This document shows, in pieces, positions 57,775 to 64,000 of a DNA stretch of 64,000 bases. The stretch comes from JAJFUI01 sp963754135 (lineage in GTDB: Bacteria; Planctomycetota; Planctomycetia; Pirellulales; Thermoguttaceae). Under the pieces are notes generated by a model that saw only the letters and a list, made by a program, of their open reading frames with translations, ran no database searches and was not told the origin of the DNA. The stretch is taken from positions 1,240,001-1,304,000 of the forward strand of contig CAVWEY010000002.1 in NCBI GenBank assembly GCA_963754135.1. The letters run 5' to 3'. A program made the position numbers and the translations under genes. The stretch's first letter is position 1; every line of letters starts with the position of its first letter.

Positions 57775-58707
57775 TCAAATCTTCTCGTAACTCCGGCGGC
57801 GGTCTTTGCGGCGGCCCAATTCGCTGGCGTACCTCCGCCCCAGCGAGCCGGCGTGTTCTCTGGCCCAATCGCTGAGCCGGGTGCGGCCGGCCGGCGCCGA
57901 CGCCGTCGCGAGCAGCCCCCGCATCAGCCCTTTGATCTCCTCGCGGGTAAGAAACACGTCTCCCATCATCTTACCAAGCACCCACGCGGCGAGATAGCCC
58001 AGCCACGGCGGGACGGAGACGACCGGCCGCCGCTTGCCGATGATCCGGGCGATGGTTTGCACCAGTTCGCGGAACGTAAAGGTCTCCGGCCCGATGGCGT
58101 CGATGACCTCGTTCTCCGCCGGAGCGGCGTGTTCCACGGCCAATGCGGCCAGATCGTCGACGTAGATCGGCTGCAAGCGGTATTGCCCGTCGCCGAAGAC
58201 CCCGAACACCGGCAAGTGGCGCAACGTCCAGGCGATGTTATTGACCAGGATGTCCTCCTTGCCGAAGAGCACCGTCGGCCGGAGGATGCAGTAGGACAGG
58301 CCGGAGTTGGTCAGGCCGCGTTCCAGCCGGGCCTTGCCGCGGTAGTATTCCAGGTCGCTCTGTTCCGACGGGTTGGCGATGCTCAAGTGGACGACCCGGC
58401 GGACTCCCGCCTCGCGTGCCGCCGCAAAGAGCTTCAGGGTGTTCTCCACGGCCATAGCGTGGGTGAAGTTGCGATGGTTGAAGCGGACCCAGTACGTGTT
58501 CAAGAGCGCGTCGGCCCTCCGCAGCGCCTCGACCAACCGCTTGGGATCGTCGAAGCAGAGCGGCGTCGCCGAAACCCGGCCGCCGAACGGGTTTTCGCGC
58601 TCGGGCGAGTTGGTCAGCGTATGGACCTCGTGCCCCGCATCGAGCAACCGGGCGGTGATGTACTTGCCCGAGTAGCCGAACGCGCCGGTAACGACGTATC
58701 TGCCCAT
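57775..58707 (-). CDS. NAD(P)-dependent sugar epimerase / NmrA-like protein
   Basis: 310 residues from ATG 58707 (MGRYVVTGAFGYSGKY). Rossmann dinucleotide motif TGAFGYSG, then the SIANPSEQSDLEYYRGKA segment with the conserved Y-x3-K (YYRGK), and LRPTVLFGKEDILVNN. Closest in character to the atypical-SDR group that includes NDUFA9-like proteins. The substrate is not apparent. Confidence 0.8.
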   Translation of the reverse strand: MGRYVVTGAFGYSGKYITARLLDAGHEVHTLTNSPERENPFGGRVSATPLCFDDPKRLVEALRRADALLNTYWVRFNHRNFTHAMAVENTLKLFAAAREAGVRRVVHLSIANPSEQSDLEYYRGKARLERGLTNSGLSYCILRPTVLFGKEDILVNNIAWTLRHLPVFGVFGDGQYRLQPIYVDDLAALAVEHAAPAENEVIDAIGPETFTFRELVQTIARIIGKRRPVVSVPPWLGYLAAWVLGKMMGDVFLTREEIKGLMRGLLATASAPAGRTRLSDWAREHAGSLGRRYASELGRRKDRRRSYEKI

Positions 58708-59342
58708 CGTGCAGCCCACCCATCTTCCAATCGGGAAAACGCGATCGTCGTTCCGCTCTGAGCGGTCATTCTCGCCCTTCCTGCGACATTCCGCAATGGC
58801 GGGCTAGCCGTCACGAGACGGGCTGCCAGCCGCCTTTGTGAATCATGGCTCCGGCGGCAACACGGAATGTCCGTGTAGCCAGGGATGCGGCGGCGGAATC
58901 CTTCGGGTGTTAGCCGTTATCACCCAATAGTGGTACTCGGGGAACCGTGGATGCATAATCAGAGGCAAACCAACCCCGCCCCATTGAATACCCCCGACGA
59001 TTGGTTATACTTCTGGACACAGTTTCGACCCAAGAAGGCAATAGAACATCAGTCCCCGTAGCTCAATTGGGTCGCATAAGGAAAAGCGTGAAAATGCCTT
59101 GTTTTATGGCATTTTCATTGCTTTTGGTGGTCTGAGCGAGTGCCCAAATTTGCCCTCGAATTCGATCTTTTCCCACGGATTTACTGCCAGTTTACTGCCA
59201 AGCCAGCCGCGGCCGATCCACCGCTGACGGCCGGCGGCCCCGCAGAAAAGCAAAAGTCTACCCCGGCCAGTGAGTCACAACCCAATGGGGCAGGAATTGG
59301 GTAGCGTCTACGGCCGGGGCAGACCGAATCAAGCCTACCACG
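58708..59342. other. Intergenic start of accessory region, with tRNA fragment
   Basis: No gene. 59055-59070 repeats 16 bases of a tRNA 5' half (cccgtagctcaattgg, as in the tRNA-Arg at 37160). It is followed by a hairpin gaaaatgcc/ggcattttc (59090-59098 with 59108-59116). A tRNA fragment here may mark an integration edge. Confidence 0.4.
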
Positions 59343-59555
59343 TTGCGGGTGATTATCAACTGCTGGCTGTCCCCGGCCAAGGCACGCGAAGAAGGATGGC
59401 TGCTTCACATTGCTGCCGGGACTGACCCCTTAACGGCCTTTGCCGCCCTACCGCCTGACGAAGAGAAGCCGAAACCTCCGCGGCGCTCCACGGGCTGGCT
59501 TGTCGCCCTTATCGTGTTTGTGTGCGTTGTGTGGGCTGTGCCTTGGTTGCTGTAG
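59343..59555 (+). CDS. Small C-tail-anchored protein, unknown
   Basis: 70 residues starting at TTG 59343 or GTG 59349. A short soluble part (INCWLSPAKAREEGWLLHIA) is followed by a proline/lysine stretch and a C-terminal membrane helix (GWLVALIVFVCVVWAVPWLL). No family recognised and no clear ribosome site. Confidence 0.4.
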   Translation: MRVIINCWLSPAKAREEGWLLHIAAGTDPLTAFAALPPDEEKPKPPRRSTGWLVALIVFVCVVWAVPWLL

Positions 59556-59572
59556 TCTGCCCCCGTCGCCAC

Positions 59573-59641
59573 CCGGTGGTGTAATGGTAACACAAGGAAA
59601 TTGTGGTTCCCTCATGTCAGGTTCGAGTCCCGCTCGCCGGA
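59573..59641 (+). tRNA. Degenerate tRNA-like sequence
   Basis: Has a D-arm (gtgt, aatggta, acac), an anticodon-arm-like aggaa/ttccc around a 7-base loop, and a ttcgagt T-loop. The acceptor does not pair when the arms are aligned, and the T-stem has mismatches. Probably a decayed or phage-type tRNA; anticodon TGT or GTG depending on register. Confidence 0.3.
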
Positions 59642-59776
59642 TGCACCGGATTCGGGAGTGCCGACCACCATGAGCGACTTGCGGTGTGTCGTCTTGTGCG
59701 CCGGCGGGGTGAGGGGAGCTAACCGCCTTGCTGACCCTGCGGCTGTGGAGCCGAGCAGATTGAGCCAGCGACCTCG

Positions 59777-59980
59777 GTGGTGGTGCCACCAATTGCCAGT
59801 GGAGTCGAGCATCGGGTGGCCCCGGCGGAAGGCGACTATGACGCTAAGCATCTCGCGGCCCTGGCCGCCGATCTCGCCCGCATTGTTGCGGCTTGGCCGG
59901 TGCCCGCAGGGCACCTTTCTTACTTCGGGGGGTATCCTGTCGCCGTTGTGAGCCGATTCTGGTGGCAAAAGAGGGGCTAG
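59777..59980 (+). CDS. Possible remnant frame
   Basis: 67 residues (HRVAPAEGDYDAKHLAALAA, then LARIVAAWPVPAGH). The middle looks protein-like, similar in flavour to C-terminal tails of small mobile-element proteins, but there is no ribosome site or neighbour. The next 500 bases show no gene. Confidence 0.25.
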   Translation: MVVPPIASGVEHRVAPAEGDYDAKHLAALAADLARIVAAWPVPAGHLSYFGGYPVAVVSRFWWQKRG

Positions 59981-60490
59981 TGCAGCGTCACGACTACGAA
60001 GTGGGACTGAACGTTCGGTTTCGCCCTTATAATCACAGGCTGTTTCGCATCGACGATCCCAAACCCAAGGTGTGCCACAGCACTAGTAATCAAGAGAAAA
60101 AAGGCCACCCGACAGAAACTACTTAGAACAGCGGTAAAGCGATGTTTTTCAAGAGGTTGCGTCGATTTCTCGAAGTTAGCTCAGACACCGCAAATCGCCG
60201 ACAAACATTGCAAACAGGCGTCAATGACGCCTGGTGTCGGCAAGGTTCTTCATCGACCGCAATAGCCACCTGGGGGAGCCAGTAAACCGCAGTGGTAGAG
60301 CAACGTTGCCGGTGAGACATTGCTCGTGTCGCGGCCTTCAGACTCTTCACAATCCCGCAAGCCGGCGAGCGGGATGTGTGGCAAGGAGCGGCTGATTGGC
60401 GGTGACCGTGGTTCGCCCCTTTGTCACTCCCAGTGGGGCAGCCTTCATCAAATGCGTGATCCGTATCCAGAGATCAGTCGAAAGAGTAGA

Positions 60491-60781
60491 CTACTTCCTG
60501 CGCACCTTGCGTTTCACTCCCTTCGGATCACTGACTTGCTTCATCTTCAGCGCCTCTTCTCTTGCCGCGTCAGAAACCGCCTTCAGATGCTCCCGCCAGA
60601 TGATGACATCGGTGGCCCGCAACGGCTGCTGCAATGCACCGCTAAACCAGAACTTGATTTCCGGCGCGCGGTTCTTCGCCCGCGGTCGTATAATGTCGGC
60701 CTGGATGAACATGTTGGTGTTCTTGTGCGTGAAGGGATTGTCCATCAATCGCACGCCCCAGTCTGTTTCTTCGCATTGCAT
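60491..60781 (-). CDS. Small hypothetical protein of the mobile region
   Basis: 96 residues from ATG 60781 with GGAGAAG upstream (MQCEETDWGVRLMDNPFTH). Contains NMFIQADIIRPRAKNRAPEI and a lysine-rich tail (GVKRKVRRK). It overlaps the recombinase end by 37 bases, so it is probably translated with it. No family recognised. Confidence 0.55.
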   Translation of the reverse strand: MQCEETDWGVRLMDNPFTHKNTNMFIQADIIRPRAKNRAPEIKFWFSGALQQPLRATDVIIWREHLKAVSDAAREEALKMKQVSDPKGVKRKVRRK

Positions 60782-61635
60782 GGCTTCTTCTCCGCTCGTT
60801 GAAGAATACGGCACACAGTAGGACCATTGAATGGCGTGCCGATGGTCGTCTCGTGGCCAAGGGCATTGAGTTGTTCCGCGATCTTCTCGAAGATCGGGTA
60901 CGAATAGGGCTTCCGAGCCTCTTTCATGGCCTTACGGCGTGTTTCAACCAAGTTGTTCAGGACTTTCTGAGCGCCGGGCAATCCTTCCTTGACTCTCGCC
61001 CTTGCCGCGTCGATCCTGGCGGCCATCCGCCCCTTGACCTGCTTCGCTGCCGCCTCGGCCAACTCCCGCATCTCCGCCGCCCTGGCGACGACTTCGGAGC
61101 GAATCTGTTGCATCTTGGGCACCAGATAGGCATAGGCTTGTCTTGCTCGCTCGGTACGCGATATTGCGCTGGCTCGGGCGGCCTTCTTCGGGTCGCGCAG
61201 ATGCTCGCGGCCTTTCCAGTGGTCCGGGCGGGCGGAGGCGAGCTTGACCCCCTTCGCCCGCAGGGCGGTGAAGGTCTCGTGCTTACGCCGGCTGGTCTCT
61301 TGCGATTTGGCCCAGGCACGCTCCATGCTTTCCTCGATCGAGGATGGAGAGATGTTGGGCTTGTCCAGGCACAGGAATTGGACACCGGATTCGGCCAAGA
61401 GCCGGGTGACGGCCAGATTGAACTCCAGCCGGCCGAGTTTGGCGATCACTAGCAGGCTGCCCGTCGTCCTGGCACGCTCGATTGCCTGCGACAACTTGGT
61501 CCACGGATGCTTGCGGTCCCATTTCTCAACATACTGGGCTGCGATCTTGGCGCTGTGCGATGACGCATAAGCCTCGACGGCCTCTTGCTGGCGGTTGAGT
61601 TCCTTGTCGGCCAAGGAATAATAGGCGACGATCAT
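60745..61635 (-). CDS. Serine recombinase family protein
   Basis: 296 residues from ATG 61635 (GGAGCAAACCAGG upstream). N-terminal resolvase-type domain: YYSLADKELNRQQEAVEAY with a candidate catalytic serine at residue 7, LSQAIERARTTGSLLVIAKLG and RLEFNLAVTRLLAESGVQFL. A long helical region and a C-terminal recombinase-type segment (IAEQLNALGHETTIGTPF, GPTVCRILQRA) follow. The core arginines and the usual YxRVS start are altered, so activity is uncertain. Confidence 0.72.
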   Translation of the reverse strand: MIVAYYSLADKELNRQQEAVEAYASSHSAKIAAQYVEKWDRKHPWTKLSQAIERARTTGSLLVIAKLGRLEFNLAVTRLLAESGVQFLCLDKPNISPSSIEESMERAWAKSQETSRRKHETFTALRAKGVKLASARPDHWKGREHLRDPKKAARASAISRTERARQAYAYLVPKMQQIRSEVVARAAEMRELAEAAAKQVKGRMAARIDAARARVKEGLPGAQKVLNNLVETRRKAMKEARKPYSYPIFEKIAEQLNALGHETTIGTPFNGPTVCRILQRAEKKPCNAKKQTGACD

Positions 61636-61996
61636 CCTGGTTTGCTCCGTTTGCTAAAGTATTACACCAGCTTTGTAACTTGTCAAACGGTAGGGAATTG
61701 GCGATGAGATCGGCCCAGACTCTGAGATGGATCAGATGGCTCTGGTAGCCGGCGACGTCTTGCCGCATCAGAGGTCCGATTCGGATTCCCGGAGGATTCC
61801 TTCGGCCGGTAGACCACTATCGAGGGAAGCCCGAGGAGAGGTATGCCGAGCGGCGGCGGAAGCTGGCGGAGGTTCGGCGCCGCCGGGATAAGAACTTACA
61901 ACGTCGGCAGCCTACGCTGCCATTGACCAGCGAGGAGACCGTTGTTTAACCGACCCAGGGTCTTGTGCCAAATCCTTTGAAACAAAACATCAGGGT
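61636..61996. other. Intergenic with possible gene remnant
   Basis: Plus-strand 61749-61949 is open and protein-like at its end (GKPEERYAERRRKLAEVRRR, ending LTSEETVV) but lacks any start codon, so it may be the tail of a lost gene. Confidence 0.3.
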
Positions 61997-62215
61997 TCAC
62001 TCCCCTTCCACCGAGATTACCGCCACGTCGCGCACTCCAACGGAAACCTCGTCGGCCAAACAGTGCTCAAAGCCGTTGTCATACGCAAATTGCAGCGCGT
62101 TGGAAACGGCTTGCTTGGCGGCCAACCGGATTCGATCCGTCGGCTGAGGTGCGTCGGCGTCAATCTGTAAGGTGACTTTCACCTCAACCTCAAAGAGCCG
62201 TTGCTCTTGTCTCAT
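61997..62215 (-). CDS. Small hypothetical protein
   Basis: 72 residues from ATG 62215 with GGAG upstream (MRQEQRLFEVEVKVTLQIDA). An alternating beta-type strand, then a helix (RIRLAAKQAVSNALQFAYDN) and a valine-rich strand. It sits 13 bases after the next gene's stop in the same minus-strand run. Unknown function. Confidence 0.6.
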   Translation of the reverse strand: MRQEQRLFEVEVKVTLQIDADAPQPTDRIRLAAKQAVSNALQFAYDNGFEHCLADEVSVGVRDVAVISVEGE

Positions 62216-62228
62216 GGTGCTTGCTCCA

Positions 62229-62831
62229 TTACAGGCGGATTCCCTCGTACTCCAGCGGCAGCACGAGAACGTCGTCAACTTGGTTAGCGTCATCGACGGC
62301 TTCGTCGTAGCTGTCATAGGTGCGGGTGGTAAGCAACGTGTTCGTGTCGATGCTGTAGAGCACCCAGCGGCGAGCCACGGTTCGGTCGGCCGATGGCGTC
62401 AACTCCGGCCCAGCCGCTTTCATCGCCGCTTCAGTGTCCGTGCCCACGAGTTTCTCCAACGGCCACACGGGGTACTCGGCGACGTTTGCCAGTTGCGTCC
62501 GGCCCCACTTGTCGGCAATCTCGACAATGCCGTTATCCGACGGATCGCAACCTTCCGTGTCCCAATCGCATAGCAGGACGCTGATAGCCGGGTCCGAACC
62601 GAACACGTCCTGCAAAACCCCGCCGGAAATGTTCAAGACGACCTTCGGGGCGGGCGACGCGGCCGTTTCCTGGGCGACGAAGAATTCGCCGACGGCTGGG
62701 TTCCCGTATTCGTCCAGGATGTCGGGCGTGGAAAGAGCAGTCTCCAGTAGCCGGTCCATAGCGCACGCCAAGCCTTCCGGGTCGGTTTTCTGTGGATTGT
62801 ACTCAATTTCGACGGTCAATGTGGTCTTCAT
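62229..62831 (-). CDS. Hypothetical protein of the mobile region
   Basis: 200 residues from ATG 62831 with GGGGAG upstream (MKTTLTVEIEYNPQKTDPEG). Acidic, no membrane segment; the C-terminal half (RRWVLYSIDTNTLLTTRTYDS, YDEAVDDANQVDDVLVLPL) resembles a small alpha/beta unit. No family recognised. Confidence 0.6.
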   Translation of the reverse strand: MKTTLTVEIEYNPQKTDPEGLACAMDRLLETALSTPDILDEYGNPAVGEFFVAQETAASPAPKVVLNISGGVLQDVFGSDPAISVLLCDWDTEGCDPSDNGIVEIADKWGRTQLANVAEYPVWPLEKLVGTDTEAAMKAAGPELTPSADRTVARRWVLYSIDTNTLLTTRTYDSYDEAVDDANQVDDVLVLPLEYEGIRL

Positions 62832-62856
62832 CGTTGCTCCCCTTGTGGTGGTTGCC

Positions 62857-63114
62857 TCAGACTTGCTCAATGCTGCGGATGGACGGGATCACCGCGTCCC
62901 CCGCCCAGACGCCGAGTTTTCGTAGCGCCTTGACAAGTTCCGGGTACTCATCGACCGGCAGGCCGTAGTCTTCGGCGACTTCGACGTATTGCAGGCCCTG
63001 GCACACCGGCTCCGCTTCACCTTGAAACAGCCTGGCAACGGCCTCGGCCTCGGTGGCCGCTTCGATTCGGTACTTCATCGAATGAAGCTCGTACTGTTCA
63101 ATCTCGTAGATCAA
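62857..63114 (-). CDS. Small hypothetical protein
   Basis: 85 residues; TTG 63114 overlaps the preceding stop (TTGA), with ATG 63078 as alternative. The segment MKYRIEAATEAEAVARLFQGE has the look of a short DUF with an R-x-E-A strand-helix, followed by an acidic middle. Unknown. Confidence 0.5.
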   Translation of the reverse strand: MIYEIEQYELHSMKYRIEAATEAEAVARLFQGEAEPVCQGLQYVEVAEDYGLPVDEYPELVKALRKLGVWAGDAVIPSIRSIEQV

Positions 63115-63470
63115 GGCCGTTTGTCCCTTGTGTTCGGCTCGCCCTGGATCAGCCGGGCGTAATCCGACTCGTCCATAGCGTGCGTTTCGTAGGGAAGATT
63201 CTCCAGATAGGTGGCGTCAACAGAAACGCGGCAATAATTGCCGTTGGCCCGCCAAATGGCCACGGCCAGCCGTTCAGCAAATGCCTCTTCGCTCTCGCCA
63301 CCGTACAACGAGTGCTGTGCGGATGCGTGCATCTCCACCCCCTGGTCCTGGTTGTCCGAGAGCCACCAGTCATCAAACGGCCACTCCTCTTCCGCCGCCG
63401 CCTGAATTTGAGATGGTTTCGCGGCGTCATGCCCAGATACGGCTACGCTCATCTCGTAAAGTCTGCTCAC
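63111..63470 (-). CDS. Hypothetical protein
   Basis: 119 residues (MSRLYEMSVAVSGHDAAKPS). Acidic, tryptophan-rich (EEEWPFDDWWLSDNQDQ), with SEEAFAERLAVAIWRANGNY as a helix. Overlaps both neighbours by 4 bases, so part of one operon. Unknown. Confidence 0.6.
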   Translation of the reverse strand: MSRLYEMSVAVSGHDAAKPSQIQAAAEEEWPFDDWWLSDNQDQGVEMHASAQHSLYGGESEEAFAERLAVAIWRANGNYCRVSVDATYLENLPYETHAMDESDYARLIQGEPNTRDKRP

Positions 63471-64000
63471 GCTTTGTCCCCCTTGTACTCGAAGACGATC
63501 CCATCCGACTCCCGCAACTGCTTGCCGCCGACTTCCACGTACTCATCCGTCAACGCGCTACAGGATTCGGCGCCTTCCTGGTTCGCGGCCGGCTCGATGT
63601 TGGAGACGTGCAGCGTTGCCGGATCAAACTTGCACGGGGAGCGGCACGTAATCGTGTCGTCCCATACGGAGACGTAGACCGCCTCTTTCCGCCGGAGTGC
63701 CGCCCGCTGGTCCTCGACGAAATCGTAGGCGTTTTCCCAGCGGATCGTATCGGCCATAACAAACACCGCCCCGCCACCAAACTCGCCCACGCGGGGTTTC
63801 GAGCAGGTGGTGGAGTAGGTGAGCGACCAGCACTGGTCGGGCTGGAACTTCTTGAGAAACTTCTGTACCAGCCAAGCCACGTTGTCCGGCGACCCGGATT
63901 CTTCCGCGTAGACCCAGAGGTGGCGGCCCCAACCCTTTGGATCGTGGTCGTCATGGAAGCTGTACTCGAACCCCAACGCATCCCACTCGGGATCGTGGTC
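63467..64000 (-). CDS. Hypothetical protein, 5' partial at window edge
   Basis: The frame is open to the window edge (upstream codons read DHDPEWDALGFEYSFHDDHD), so the start lies outside. Contains GRHLWVYAEESGSPDNVAWL, FQPDQCWSLTYSTTCSKPRV and AVFVMADTIRWENAYDFVEDQ. Similar proteins are common as unknowns in phage and plasmid cargo (general impression). Overlaps the next gene by 4 bases. Confidence 0.6.
   Translation of the reverse strand, partial: DHDPEWDALGFEYSFHDDHDPKGWGRHLWVYAEESGSPDNVAWLVQKFLKKFQPDQCWSLTYSTTCSKPRVGEFGGGAVFVMADTIRWENAYDFVEDQRAALRRKEAVYVSVWDDTITCRSPCKFDPATLHVSNIEPAANQEGAESCSALTDEYVEVGGKQLRESDGIVFEYKGDKA

Noticed and set aside
59573..59641. Functional tRNA-His or tRNA-Thr
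   Set aside because: Acceptor and T-stem pairing fail when the D- and anticodon arms are aligned; kept only as tRNA-like.

Overview
The window is high-GC DNA that reads as a planctomycete (Pirellulales-like) chromosome. The evidence is the set of family hallmarks: prepilin-tailed DUF1559 proteins, LamG/PEP-CTERM proteins, ECF sigma factor plus FecR or Ser/Thr-kinase modules, a membrane protein with a DSFLDIVAS-type N-terminus, an SHD1-domain protein, a caspase-like CHAT protein and a kinase-caspase fusion, a pyruvoyl arginine decarboxylase, and many dispersed palindromic repeats. This placement is inferred from gene content; no rRNA is present.

Layout. 1-7.5 kb: end of an inner-membrane coiled-coil gene, bioA, a broken purB, flgM, an EF-hand/low-complexity secreted protein with a clear terminator, and pyruvoyl arginine decarboxylase. 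8-14.7 kb: membrane protein, ECF sigma factor, Ser/Thr kinase and TPR-CHAT protein in one direction. 15-21 kb: transposase and antitoxin remnants, an aminotransferase joined in frame to GTP-PEP carboxykinase through a palindromic repeat, a release-factor-like protein, a glycine-zipper lipoprotein and yceH. 21-37 kb, minus strand: a complete-looking Tad (Flp) pilus locus (cpaF, two Flp-like pilins, prepilin peptidase, TadE/TadG-like proteins, CpaB, an FHA-TadA fusion, TadB, TadC), running into a zinc-ribbon membrane protein and a kinase-caspase protein. No secretin or TadZ is visible.

37-42.4 kb holds the most unusual content. A tRNA-Arg is followed by a well-formed selenocysteine tRNA, then two paralogous secreted proteins that each carry an in-frame UGA near the C-terminus. 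In both the reading frame continues with a conserved Y-G-U-G-x-T-C motif, and 13 nt after each UGA lies an 8-bp hairpin whose stem differs between the copies by a compensatory base-pair change. A small membrane protein and a cysteine-rich polyferredoxin lie between them. I read this as a candidate selenoprotein redox locus beside its own tRNA-Sec.

42.5-56.5 kb: a glycoside-hydrolase-like secreted protein and two parallel copies of an ECF sigma / FecR / PEP-CTERM / DUF1559 module, separated by a sugar-type ABC ATPase whose C-terminal domain has absorbed two palindromic repeats in frame. 56.7-58.7 kb: zinc-ribbon protein and NAD-dependent epimerase. 58.7-64 kb: an accessory region with tRNA fragments, a serine recombinase and a tight minus-strand run of unknown genes reaching the window edge.

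Caution: at least 25 apparent single- or double-base frameshifts break otherwise conserved genes, several at homopolymers. Unpolished sequence is the likeliest cause. Genes with three or more shifts are typed pseudogene; those with one or two are typed CDS and noted.
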